64,000 nucleotides of DNA from an uncultured Eubacteriales bacterium. GTDB lineage: Bacteria > Bacillota > Clostridia > Oscillospirales > Oscillospiraceae. Under the pieces are notes generated by a model. It made no database searches. It was given only the letters and a program-made list of their open reading frames with translations, and was not told where the DNA came from. The position numbers and the translations under genes are program-made. The stretch covers positions 42,922 through 106,921 of the forward strand of contig UQXI01000003.1 of assembly GCA_900544975.1 (NCBI GenBank). Reading direction: 5' to 3'. Shown here in pieces: positions 8,769 through 18,543 of the stretch (position 1 is its first letter; every line of letters starts with the position of its first letter).

Positions 8769-9926
8769 TTACCGGGAGAAAATGATACGCTCGCTGTTGA
8801 ACATTCGGGTCAAGAGGAATACCCCGCAGCCAGTCAGAACCAGGTTGGTGGCCACGGTGGTCAGAATGAAAAGCGGAGAGGCGGAGAAGGCAAAAATGCC
8901 CACCATACACTGGACGCTGTTGTACAGGGGGATCAGGTAGTAGTACCATTCTGCTTTGGCGCCGTTTCCGAACATGGCCGTCACGCCGATCAAGACCACC
9001 AGAATCATCATGGGCGTCACATAGGTCTGGGCCTCTTTGATGGACTTGGCAAAGGCGGAGACAATGGAAATGAGGGTGATGAGCAGCAGCACGGTGGAGA
9101 GAATGACCACGCCCAGAAGGACATAGTCTTCCGTCACATAGGTGACCGTCAGCTGCCCTGCGGCAGCGCCCATGAGCTTGGGCAGAGACAGGATGGAGCC
9201 AATGGCACTGGAAGCGCCGGCCAACAGGGCGATGACAGACAGCGCCATGATTTTTCCCAGGGCGATGCTCCCACGCTTGGCCGGCGTGATGAGCAAGGTG
9301 GCAATGGTGCCCCGCTCCTTCTCACCGGCAATGGCCTCCGGCGCCACAGCCATACACCCGCTAAAGAGGAAAATCAACAGCAGCATCGGCATCATGGAAG
9401 AAAATACAAAACCGGTTGCATCCTCCTGTGTGGCCAGGTCGTAGATCCCATCCCAGTTCACGTGAAATTTGTTCACCAGGCTGCTTTCGTATTGGTCCAG
9501 AATTTCCTTCACCAGGCTGTACCCGTTGCTGGAGGAGGTGGCGGCGGAATTATAATACACTTCTACTTGAGGAGCAGTTGCCTCGGAGGACATGTCGTAC
9601 GCCGCCACATCTGCATCAAAGTTGGCGGGGAAACGGATGTACAGATCCAACTCCTGATCCCGGACCAAATCCATGGGTTCTGCTTCCTCCTGCAAATCCA
9701 AGGCCTGGCTGAGGGTGGGGGACAGGCTATCGGGTAGGTTTTCCACTACGGCGGTGGGCTTATAGGTGTCTTCTACAGAAAACCGGCCGGTGAGGGCACT
9801 TCCCATGAACGTGTACATCAGATAGATCATGAGGCCTGGAAGCAGGAGGGTGGTCACGGCCATACGCCGGTCCCCGAAGAAACGGGCCAGCTCTTTTTTG
9901 AAAATGGTGAAAACAGGACTTCTCAT
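8769..9926 (-). CDS. natB: ABC-2 type transporter permease, NatB-like
   Basis: 385 residues with one N-terminal span (about 22-42), a large external domain (about 45-175), then five or more spans. FKKELARFFGDRRMAV at the start and the EAIAGEKERGTIATLLITP segment in the core are typical of NatB/ABC-2 export permeases. NatAB exports sodium in Bacillus; here the substrate is not proven. The start overlaps natA by four bases (ATGA). Its last 150 bases are repeated in decayed form at 15232-15375. Confidence 0.85.
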   Translation of the reverse strand: MRSPVFTIFKKELARFFGDRRMAVTTLLLPGLMIYLMYTFMGSALTGRFSVEDTYKPTAVVENLPDSLSPTLSQALDLQEEAEPMDLVRDQELDLYIRFPANFDADVAAYDMSSEATAPQVEVYYNSAATSSSNGYSLVKEILDQYESSLVNKFHVNWDGIYDLATQEDATGFVFSSMMPMLLLIFLFSGCMAVAPEAIAGEKERGTIATLLITPAKRGSIALGKIMALSVIALLAGASSAIGSILSLPKLMGAAAGQLTVTYVTEDYVLLGVVILSTVLLLITLISIVSAFAKSIKEAQTYVTPMMILVVLIGVTAMFGNGAKAEWYYYLIPLYNSVQCMVGIFAFSASPLFILTTVATNLVLTGCGVFLLTRMFNSERIIFSR

Positions 9927-10699
9927 AGGGCGTCACCCACTCTTTCTGCATAGAGATCGAAGAATCGGTCTTCCAGACTCTTGCCATTGCAGACCTCCGT
10001 CAGTGAGCCGCATTGGGCCATTTGGCCGCCGATGATAACGCCCACCCGGTCGCAAACTTTTTCGATCAGGCTGAAAATATGTGTGGAGACGATGACGGTA
10101 CGGCCCCGGGCCTTCAGCTCTGCCAGGAAATCCGTCACGACCTTAGCAGTCAGGACATCCAGACCGTTGGTGGGCTCGTCAAAGATAATCACTGCCGGGT
10201 CGTGGACCAGAGAAATGGCCAGAGAGGCCTTCTGCTTCATGCCGGTGGAGAGATTGGCCACCTTCACCTCTGCAAATTCTCCAATGCCAAAGATATCAAA
10301 CAGCTCTTTCTTCCGTTGATCCCGGATCTGCGTGGGTACGCGGTGCAGTTCGGAGAAAAAGTCGAATAGGTAGTTGGGGGTGAAAAACTCCTCCAGCTTC
10401 AGCTCGCTGGTGAGGAACCCCACCCGCTTTCGGACCTCTTCCGGCTGTCGGATGACGCTGTAGCCGCTGATGAGAGCGTCCCCCCGTTCCGGCTTGATGA
10501 GCGTCGCCAGCATCCGCAGCGTAGTGGTCTTTCCAGCCCCATTGGGGCCGAGGAGACCAAAAATCTCTCCCTCCTGCACGGAAAAGGACAGGTTCTGAAC
10601 AGCAACTTTCGTCTTTTCCCGGGTTTTCTCCAGTTTTTGCTGCTTGGCAGAAAGCCGGAAGGTCTTTTGCAGCCCCTCCGCCCGCAGTATTTCAGGCAT
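9923..10699 (-). CDS. natA: ABC transporter ATP-binding protein, NatA-like
   Basis: 258 residues from the ATG at 10699, which has AAGGA upstream; a longer frame reaches 10747 without a better site. Walker A is GPNGAGKTT, the signature is LSTGMKQK, and Walker B is VIIFDEPTNGLD. It powers the NatB-like permease encoded by the overlapping next gene. The two genes form a compact operon. Cargo (sodium, drug or peptide) cannot be read from the sequence. Confidence 0.88.
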   Translation of the reverse strand: MPEILRAEGLQKTFRLSAKQQKLEKTREKTKVAVQNLSFSVQEGEIFGLLGPNGAGKTTTLRMLATLIKPERGDALISGYSVIRQPEEVRKRVGFLTSELKLEEFFTPNYLFDFFSELHRVPTQIRDQRKKELFDIFGIGEFAEVKVANLSTGMKQKASLAISLVHDPAVIIFDEPTNGLDVLTAKVVTDFLAELKARGRTVIVSTHIFSLIEKVCDRVGVIIGGQMAQCGSLTEVCNGKSLEDRFFDLYAERVGDAL

Positions 10700-11037
10700 T
10701 ACACATTCCTTCTTTCTTGCTGAAATCCTAACCATTATACCATACATCCCCCGGCGGTACCACCGTTTTTTTGGAACTGAAGTTTGGGGGTATGATCATT
10801 CTCTCTGCAATCTGACTTCTGCGGTTATGTGGTAGATGCGTTGCGACAGCCCGTAATGCCATCTTATTGCGATTTTGAATTGAATGCTTTAAAAACATAT
10901 ATCATTTATGGTAGAAGCGTGCCTCTGGAAACAATGGAGAGAGGATACCTTCTTAGGAAATCTCTGATTCTGCCTAATTGGAGTCATAGAAAAGCCGGGA
11001 GGCATCTGCCTCCCGGCTTGGGGAATTCTGTTAGAGG
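10700..11037. other. Intergenic spacer, no gene seen
   Basis: The stretch between natA and the decayed subtilase is AT-richer than its flanks. A 75-codon frame at 10829 has no ribosome site and a composition unlike neighbours, and I do not consider it coding. The only structure seen is the hairpin at 10992-11019. Confidence 0.6.
10992..11019 (-). terminator. Terminator of the decayed subtilase gene
   Basis: A 12-bp perfect stem (10992-11003 with 11008-11019, loop ATCT) followed on the minus strand by TTTTC. It lies 19 bases beyond the subtilase stop codon. Confidence 0.75.
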
Positions 11038-14000
11038 TTATCCAAAGATTTCATAGTAACGGGTGAGAACTGTGGCAACCTGCGCGCGGCTGGAGGTGCC
11101 CCTGGGGGCGAGGGTGTTGCTGCTGATACCAACCAACAGGCCGGATTCGTACGCCCAGGTAACAGCCTCTACGGCATAGGGGCTCAGGCTGGCAGCATCG
11201 GTGAAGTTTGTCAGGTCGCCTTTTGTTTCGATCGTTTCACCGTTCAAGGCGGCAAAACGGACGAAGAATGTGAACATTTGCTCCCGGGTTACCGGTGCAT
11301 GGGGTTGGAAGTAATCCGGGGTGACACCCTTGGTGACGCCGTTGGCATAGGCCCATACGACAGCGTCGGTGTACCAGGTGCCGACAGGCACATCTTGGAA
11401 GGAGGTTGCACTCTCCACATGGGGAGAACCGGCCATCCGGTACAGAACGGTGACAAGCTGAGCCCGGGTCATGTTGGCATCCGGGGCAAACATGCCGTTG
11501 CCCATGCCCTGCATGAGGCCTTTGTCCACTACGTAGTCAATGTACGGATGGTACCACTTGGTGATATCCACATCCTGGAAGGCTTTGGAAGCGCAGTGGG
11601 CGGGAATGACCTCGCCCGGCTCCAGCATTTCACCACAAATGGAACAGACTATGTCGCCGGTATAGCCGTCTTCTGTACAGGTGGGGTTGCTGGCGTTCTG
11701 CACAACCGGTTCATGGGTGGAGACTGCTGTGCTGGATTTGGCGGCGGGCTTGCCGTCATTGACCTGCTCATAGAAGCTCGACACTTCTGTGGACACACAG
11801 GCTCTAGTTTGGAATGTGAGGGTTGCCACAGGCTGGCCGGCAGGGATCTCTTCTGCGTTGGCGTAGGCGAACTTCACGAGGCCATCGCCAATCTCAACGG
11901 ACTTGTAACCGGCATGGACGGCTACGCCGGACAACTCCAGCTTCTGCGCGTCAAATTCCACCGTGATCACACCGTTGGTAGTTGCGACTGCAGCGCCGTT
12001 GGCATTTCTGGCGGTGACTTCCACGGGAACGGTCTTACTGCTCGCGCTCTCGGCAGACTGGGCTGTAGTCGTTGCGGCGTTGGTACTGCCGTTTGTCTGC
12101 TTGCCAATCAGGCAGATGTCCTCGCCGTTATCCGCCTCGGCAGGAGCGCAGGCAAAGGAGCGGGGGCTGGAGCAGGTATTCTCGGTGGCCTCCCGGAAGA
12201 GCTGCTCGGCATCGACCTCTCTTCTCTGCTCGTCCGCGACATACAGGCCTGAGACAGCGGACACGCCGGGAAGAACGCCAATCTTGCCGCAGGACAGGTC
12301 CTCCATTTGACCGTTGACCTTGAAAGAGACGCTGGTGAGGCCCTTGACGGTGATCTCACAGGAGGCGGTGGCGTGGTTGCCGTCGGCATCGGTGGCCACG
12401 GAGGTGGCGGTAATGGTGGCGGTACCTTCCTTCAGGGCGGTGACAAGACCATAATTAGACCAAGAGGTAGGCTCCACATAGCTCTAGTTCACGAGCTCGC
12501 CCTTGCCAGTCTCAGGGTCTACCCGCAGCAGCATGGCGTAGAAGGAACTTTTCTGGGTCATGGCGGTGGCCATATGGTAAGCGCCCGATCTTCCAGCATA
12601 CTGCAAATTTAGGGAGTTCGTAACATCATATCCCGCATACGGCATGGTGGTGTCGCCATACAGGCGGCCGATGAAGGTGCCGTGGTCATACATGGAGGGG
12701 TCAGACCAGTTGCCGTAGAAGCCCAGCACCGGGATGGAGTGGCAGGTACCCCCCAGGCCCTCGGCGGTGGGAAGCTGCTGGGCAAAGAGGAAGCCCTCCA
12801 CATAGGCGCCATTTTTATAGCTTTCATCCAGCTGGGCCTTCTGCTGGTCGGTCAGCTGGAGCTGTACGGTGATTTCCAGCTTGCCGCCCGCAGGCAGTGT
12901 CACCGTACCGGTGCCCAGCTTCTGTAGCAACAGGTAGGCGTCATAGGAGGTGATCTCCCCATCGCCGTTCGGGTCAGCGTTTTCGCCGATGATCTCCCGC
13001 TTTCCCAGAACGTAATTCAGGATGGCCTGCACGTCTTCGCCGCTGACCAGCTTGTCGCCGGTCACGTCGTATTGGTTGGGATCCAGATCGGGGGTCAGAG
13101 CCTTACCGTCAACGGTCCAGGTTATGTTGGCCAGGAGGTCAACGGTCTCGGTGTCCAGATAGGTGACGTTTTCCTCCGTGAACAGACCTTGGGTGAACAG
13201 CGCGCAGGACAGCACATATTGCTGGGCCTCATCTCGCAAATTGTTCAGTGTGAAGCCAAACTGGTAATCGCCGGTCCGCTCCGGGTCATCTAGCAGCTCC
13301 GCTTTCACCTTGCCATCCGCTGCCGAGGAGGTGGCGGCCTCATTCATAAGGATGTAAGAGTTGGCGGCTACGGCGTCGCCTACATCGGCAAGACCGGCGC
13401 CCTGACGGAGGACGGGGTAGTAGTTCAGGCTGGATTCCTCCACCATGGGCACGGCGGTGGACATCAGCAGGCTCTGGGTCAGCAGCTTTTTGTTGGAGTA
13501 TTCGCTTTCCATGTATGTGATGCTCTTGTCAGCCACATGGAAGCAGATGGTGGTGCTGCCGGCATTGTCCACGGAGGCAACGCCTTGCATCTTTGTGGTT
13601 TCCAGTGCAGGGCTGAAGGTACCATCCCCATTGGAAACATAGGCGTTGGCCACGGCAATGCCCGCCACATGGGAGCCATGGCCACCCTAGTCATCCTTGT
13701 CGTGGTCCACATAGGAAGCCGTTTTGTCAATATAATTGTAGCCATAGGGAACCTTGCTGGTCTTGTAGAGTTTCTCCGCAGTGAGAGACGGGGTGCGCTC
13801 CTTGGCGTTCAGCTGATCTGGCACAGCGGTAATGTCCTCTGCGTCCAGCAGGTCATACTCCTTCTCCAAGAGAGACAGGGAATACGCAAAAGCAGCTTCA
13901 TCAAAGCACTGGTGATCCATATCCAGACCAGTGTCAGTGACGGCCACTCGGGTCCCTGCACCGGTATAGCCCGCTGCGTAGGCGGCGCTGGAGCCAATCA

Positions 14001-14388
14001 TATTCCGGGAGGTGGCCATGTTGGGGTCTGCAGTTCCAACTTCATCCACTACGCAGGGTTCGTACCGGGTCTCCAGGAACACATCCTTGACGCCGGAGAC
14101 GGATTGGATGGTTTCGATGTCCCCATAGGCCACGTTGGCAGAAATGAGGTTGGCCGCCAGGGTCAGGTTCCACTGGACGTCTAGCCGGGAGCCCACTGCC
14201 TGTTCAATCCGGGCAGTCGTTGTGGCTTGCGCTTGCCGAAGGTTCTCCCGGTAAGCCAAAGCTTGGGGATTCTGAGCTACGTTCGCGGTGGAGAAGCCCT
14301 GCTCCAGAGTGGAAGCCTGTTCCATGACAATGGATACACGTACCACATCGGTAGGGGTGTACTCCGGCTGTTGATTTGTTTCCTTCAC
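11038..14388 (-). pseudogene. Decayed SLH-anchored subtilisin-like protease (third family copy)
   Basis: One continuous minus-strand frame of about 1117 codons is interrupted only by two TAG codons (plus-strand 13687-13689 and 12484-12486). Three segments match the intact proteases at 32.6 and 41.4 kb. The first is propeptide plus Asp motif (VAVTDTGLD). The second is GGHGSHVAGIAVAN directly after the first TAG, then dockerin-like loops. The third is a Big2-like end, a cohesin-like domain and three SLH repeats. The signal peptide is missing, and about 500 residues of the protease core including the GTSM serine are deleted, so no active S8 protease can be made. Deletions kept the frame. The 5' end abuts an unrelated orphan frame near 14390, indicating rearrangement. 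A terminator is preserved downstream. Confidence 0.88.
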
Positions 14389-14389
14389 A

Positions 14390-15132
14390 GGCTGTTGCGG
14401 GAGGAATTTGTCCGCACACCGGAGGAACTGCGGTTCAGCAAGGCCAACGACCTGGCCTGGGAGCTATTCAAGTCTGCCATTGGCGCTTATGATAACCAGG
14501 GGGATATGCTCTACCAGGTTGCCAACATTCACGAGCGCATCAATCGGAAGCAGTACAAGGATCCCACCTCTGTTCCTACTATCATCAGCTATGACTCTGA
14601 CGATGGGATCATGAAGGCGTCGGTTGCAGAAGATTTTCAATATACCCTCATCATGCCAGAGCCAGAGGACGGGTATGCCGCGCTCATGAAAAATGAGGAA
14701 GAATACCTGCGGCTGTTTCGTCTGCTGATCAAGCCGTACCGGCTTCAAGCATTAGCCTATACCCACACCCGGCAGCAGCGCTCCTTTTCTGCGGTCCTGC
14801 TGGCCCAGGAGCTGAAGATCGACCTGACGCTGGCGGAGGAGGCGCTGACGGAGTTAGGACAGCATAACTTGCTCATGATGTCTCAATTGGATACGCCAGA
14901 GGGACCGCTGAACATCTACCAACTCCGGCCCGGCGCCAATATGATTCCCTTTTTATATTTCGCTGCAGAGCTGATGCGCAGTCAGGGGCAATATACCCTG
15001 GTGTTCCCCGCCCGGCGGATGCCCCTGATGCGGGGGCCCCTGGGGGAGGGCAGCCTTGCGCCCCAGTGGATTACCGCGGTTCCCGAAGAAAAGGAAAACC
15101 AGCTTCCATACGGCAAATACGGAATGGACTGA
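14390..15132 (+). pseudogene. 5'-truncated ORF, possible winged-helix protein
   Basis: About 245 codons with normal codon use, open from the junction with the decayed subtilase (near 14390) to TGA at 15132. No credible start codon with ribosome site is present. Reading through to 14227 would translate the antisense of the subtilase, so the gene has lost its 5' end. The segment RSFSAVLLAQELKIDLTLAE, followed by EEALTELGQHNLL, looks like a winged-helix DNA-binding unit, and the tail is proline/arginine-rich. I do not recognise the family. It may be a regulator fragment left by the rearrangement that removed the subtilase 5' end. Confidence 0.55.
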
Positions 15133-15231
15133 GCGCAGCCAAAGGAAGCGGCGGAGGCTACCCTTGGGATGTCAAAGACAGTGGGTTCACGGCGGGCTGT
15201 AAAGCCCTGGCTGTTCGGGGGCTGAAATGCG

Positions 15232-15375
15232 CTGCAGCAGGCTCGTTTACATGTGTGAACCGGGAGAACATGATGCGCTCGCTGTGGAACATTCGGGTCA
15301 AGAGGAATATCCGACTGCTAGTCAAGACCAGGTTGGTGGCCACAGTTGTCAAAATAAAAAGTGGAGAGAACGAGA
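15232..15375 (-). pseudogene. Degraded duplicate of the natB 3' end
   Basis: The minus strand encodes SPLFILTTVATNLVL and LLTRMFHSERIMFSR, near-identical to the last 40 residues of the intact natB (SPLFILTTVATNLVL, LLTRMFNSERIIFSR). The nucleotide match continues into the CAGCAGGCTCGT hairpin arm found after natB. The rest of the permease is absent. It marks the right side of the scar that starts after natA. Confidence 0.85.
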
Positions 15376-15543
15376 GACATAGGATGAATTGAACAAGCAG
15401 CGCTTTTCTAAAGGCCGTGGCTGGTTTTTTCAAACGTCTTCCCTGAAATCAAGCTGTGGCTGTATTTGGTTATCCATTCTGAATAGCATATCATTTTGAT
15501 GTGCGTGAATTTCTAAAAAATCTTATGTTTTGCTGGACAACTA

Positions 15544-15572
15544 TTGACCACGCGCGAAAAAAGGATTATAAT
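15544..15572 (+). promoter_or_regulatory. Promoter of the cas operon
   Basis: TTGACC (15544-15549), 17-base spacer, TATAAT (15567-15572), 32 bases before the cas3 ATG. Near-consensus sigma-A promoter. Confidence 0.8.
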
Positions 15573-15604
15573 GTCGTTGGAAGAAGAAGGAAGGTGAATC
15601 TAGG

Positions 15605-17836
15605 ATGGAGGACACCTACTATGCCAGAAGTGCAAATACGCAGGGCGAAAAGGAGACCGTTCCCCATCACTTAAACAGAGCGGCGGAGCTGTGTCAAGAG
15701 TTTCTGGCACCGCTGGGTTATGAGGTGTGGGGAGAGGTCCTAGGAAAGTTTCATGATTTTGGAAAGTATAGCGATCAATTTCAGCAAGTGCTGCGCCGGG
15801 AGAAGACTCATGTAAATCATGCAGGCCCTGGAGCGGCACTTGTTTTTCAAACTTATGGAGGCTTGCCTGTTCCGGGTAAGAAGCAAAAACCGGGGGCAAG
15901 ATTTTTGGCTTCGGTGATTGCGTCGCATCACGGGACGTTGTCGTTTATAGATGCGCAGGTACTGAAGCGGATTCTCAAGGGTGAAGGCGACCGCTTGGAT
16001 TCGGAAGGCCGCAGCTTCTCTTTATTTGGCAGGGAAGAGATTTCGCGGGCCTGCTCCCACTGGAAACAAGCTGTGAGACTCCCTGGACCACTGCCGGCTT
16101 TGCCCGGGTTTGCCGATGAAGAGGATGTGTCCCTAGCCAAGATGCTGTGGACGCGGTTCCTGTTTTCTGCTTTGGTGGATGCGGATTATTCCAGCGCTGC
16201 AGAGCACGATGAGCCGGATTACCTGATCCAAAGCCGAGGACCAAAGCTGGACCCAGAAGAGGCGCTTCGACGTCTGGCGCAGGTACAGGCGGAGAAAAAA
16301 CGGAACTCCACAGCGGCTGGCCCACTGAATGCCCTGAGAAACCAGTTATTTGATGATTGCCTCGCGGCGGCGGTTCAGGAGCCAGGACTGTTTACCTTGA
16401 CTGCGCCTACAGGTTTGGGGAAGACTCTGAGTTTGTTTGCATTTGCGGCGGAACACTGCCGGATCCATGGAAAACGGAGAATTGTTTTAATTTTGCCATT
16501 TTTGGCGATTATCGAGCAAAATGTGAAGGATTATAAGAAAATTGTGCCGGATTTGCTGGAGATTCACAGCAACGCACAGCTGAATGAAAGGTCCAGACTG
16601 CTGAGTCAGCGCTGGGATGCGCCGTGTATTGTAACGACAAGCGTTGGTTTTTTCCAACCGCTGTTTTCGGCCAAGCCTACAGACTGCCGCCATTTGCACC
16701 AATTCGCCAATAGCGTTCTGGTACTGGATGAAGCACAGTCGCTGCCAGCTCATTTACTGGATGCCACGTTGCGTACGGTCAAGTTACTCTGTAGCCAGTA
16801 TGGCTGTACGGTGGTATTTTCCACGGCAACACAGCCTTCATTTGATTACCGCCCCGGCCTAAGCTGGAGGCCCAGGGAAATTGCACCGAACCCGGATGCG
16901 CTGTTTGCTGCAACTCGACGCGTCACGTTTGCGTGGCGGCTCAAACAGCCAACGTCTCTGGATGAGATTGCCGGGGAAATGGCCCAGGAGAGCCAGGCAT
17001 GTGCCATTGTGAATCTCCGAGCTCATGCGAAAGCGTTGTATCAGACATTGGTGGAACAGACGGGGGAAGAGAACACGTTTTTCTTGACAACAGACCTCTG
17101 CCCGGCCCACCGCCTGGCGGTACTCACAGAGATTCAGGGCAGGATGCAGGCAGGTCTTCCCTGCTACCTGGTTTCCACCCAATGTATTGAGGCCGGCGTG
17201 GATTTGGACTTTCCGGTGGTTTTTAGAGCATTAGCTCCCTTGGAGGCCATCATCCAAGCGGCAGGGCGATGCAACCGCAATGGAGATAGCCCCATAGGAC
17301 GGGTGGTTGTCTTTGTTCCGGATATGGATCGATTGTATCCCAGTCCCGCCTATGAAAATGCAGCCAACTGCGTCCGAACGTTAGAGAGCAGGCACCCCAT
17401 TGACTGCAACGATTTGGAACATATTCGAGAGTATTATCAATTGCTGTATTGCCAAAGCGATGGGGATCAGCAGGCCCTGCGCTGCGCTGTGGAGGAAGAG
17501 GACTTTGCTGCAGTCCAGGAAGCTTACAAAATGATTGAAAATACTGGCGTTCAAGTCATCGTCCAGTGGGAAGGAGAGGAGAAGCTATACCAAGAAGTGC
17601 GGAAGCAGTACGACAGGGAAGGCCTGACGCCTGGACTGATGCAGCGGGCCGGGCCCATTACGGTGTCCAGTTTCCAGAGAGATTTGGTCCAGAAACGTTG
17701 CGAACCCTTGTATTATCGCACCCGGGAAGGAAAGGAGGAGAAGGTGGAGGCAGGATATTATCTTTTAGGCCTCCCTGACTGCTACCACAGAAAGCAAGGC
17801 CTGAATTTGGAAGTAGAGAACTTGGGCATAATTTAA
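15605..17836 (+). CDS. cas3: CRISPR-associated helicase/nuclease Cas3, type I-C
   Basis: 743 residues. The N-terminal HD nuclease domain shows H21-H22, H50-D51 (GKFHDFGKYSDQF) and a downstream HVNHAG. The helicase has Walker A TAPTGLGKT (about residue 266), a DEAQ box in VLDEAQSLPA (about 374) and motif VI QAAGRCNRNG. Cas3 is recruited by Cascade to unwind and degrade target DNA. It is first in the operon with its own promoter and AAGGAAGGTG upstream. HD and helicase are fused, as usual for I-C. No truncation or lost motif was seen. Confidence 0.95.
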   Translation: MEDTYYARSANTQGEKETVPHHLNRAAELCQEFLAPLGYEVWGEVLGKFHDFGKYSDQFQQVLRREKTHVNHAGPGAALVFQTYGGLPVPGKKQKPGARFLASVIASHHGTLSFIDAQVLKRILKGEGDRLDSEGRSFSLFGREEISRACSHWKQAVRLPGPLPALPGFADEEDVSLAKMLWTRFLFSALVDADYSSAAEHDEPDYLIQSRGPKLDPEEALRRLAQVQAEKKRNSTAAGPLNALRNQLFDDCLAAAVQEPGLFTLTAPTGLGKTLSLFAFAAEHCRIHGKRRIVLILPFLAIIEQNVKDYKKIVPDLLEIHSNAQLNERSRLLSQRWDAPCIVTTSVGFFQPLFSAKPTDCRHLHQFANSVLVLDEAQSLPAHLLDATLRTVKLLCSQYGCTVVFSTATQPSFDYRPGLSWRPREIAPNPDALFAATRRVTFAWRLKQPTSLDEIAGEMAQESQACAIVNLRAHAKALYQTLVEQTGEENTFFLTTDLCPAHRLAVLTEIQGRMQAGLPCYLVSTQCIEAGVDLDFPVVFRALAPLEAIIQAAGRCNRNGDSPIGRVVVFVPDMDRLYPSPAYENAANCVRTLESRHPIDCNDLEHIREYYQLLYCQSDGDQQALRCAVEEEDFAAVQEAYKMIENTGVQVIVQWEGEEKLYQEVRKQYDREGLTPGLMQRAGPITVSSFQRDLVQKRCEPLYYRTREGKEEKVEAGYYLLGLPDCYHRKQGLNLEVENLGII

Positions 17837-17844
17837 GAAATGAG

Positions 17845-18543
17845 GTGACCGATGTTTTGAATGATCCACAGGTAACCATTACGGTTTGGGGCGACTTTGC
17901 ACTGTTTTCCCGGCCAGAGGGAAAGGTAGAGCGAATCACCTACCCCGTTCCTACACCCAGTGCAGCTCGTGGGATACTTACCTCTATTTATGCAAAGCCA
18001 GCGGAATTCTACTGGCAGGTGCAGCGAATTGAGGTTTTAAACAAAATCCAGTATGCCACGTTCAAACGCAATGAAGTCAAAAGTAAAATGTCCCGGATCC
18101 CATTGGAAAACCCCACCAAGGCCTGTATTTTGATTGAGGAGGATCGTACGCAGCGGCAGTCTGTGGTGTTGCGGGATGTGCGTTATCGGATTACGGCACA
18201 GATTGTACCTCGCCCGGATTTTACTGGTACTGCAGTTCAACTGTATAATCAGTTTGAGCGCCGGGTCAAGCGGGGACAGATGTTTGTCCAGCCGGCAATG
18301 GGGGCGCGAGAATTTCCCGCCTATTTCACTTGGGGCTCCACAGGGGAAGCGCCAATCCAAGAGAATCTGGATTTAGGACTTATGGTTTACGATGTGTTTG
18401 ATTTACACGTATGGAAAGTGGGGAAGCAAGCGGAGCCTTCGGTTTCACTCTACCATGCCCAGATGGATCATGGGGTGATTGAAGTGCCTCCCTTTGACTC
18501 GCCATTGGTGCTGAAGCCCGGAAGGAGGGACAGCGGATGCTGA
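17845..18543 (+). CDS. cas5c: CRISPR-associated protein Cas5 (Cas5c/d), type I-C
   Basis: About 232 residues. VWGDFALFSRPEGKVER near the N-terminus and the PTPSAARGILTSIYAKP segment are characteristic of Cas5d. In type I-C systems, which lack Cas6, this protein itself cleaves pre-crRNA at the repeat and caps the 5' handle. The GTG at 17845 is one possible start. An in-frame TTG at 17857 has the better-spaced GAGGTG (17842-17847), so the true start may be 12 bases later. It overlaps cas8c by seven bases. Confidence 0.93.
   Translation: MTDVLNDPQVTITVWGDFALFSRPEGKVERITYPVPTPSAARGILTSIYAKPAEFYWQVQRIEVLNKIQYATFKRNEVKSKMSRIPLENPTKACILIEEDRTQRQSVVLRDVRYRITAQIVPRPDFTGTAVQLYNQFERRVKRGQMFVQPAMGAREFPAYFTWGSTGEAPIQENLDLGLMVYDVFDLHVWKVGKQAEPSVSLYHAQMDHGVIEVPPFDSPLVLKPGRRDSGC

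Noticed and set aside
7316..8785. 489-codon plus frame across trpS and its leader
   Set aside because: It is antisense to trpS and to the T-box; composition is unlike real proteins and trpS is certain.
10829..11056. 75-codon frame between natA and the broken subtilase
   Set aside because: No ribosome site, runs through a terminator hairpin and into antisense of the SLH region.
11038..14388. Pyrrolysine or programmed amber read-through in the broken subtilase
   Set aside because: The catalytic serine and signal peptide are gone, so read-through would not yield a working protease; no downstream recoding structure was seen.
14227..14389. 5' extension of the orphan ORF over the subtilase
   Set aside because: This part is the reverse complement of well-matched subtilase coding sequence, so it is not the natural start of the orphan gene.
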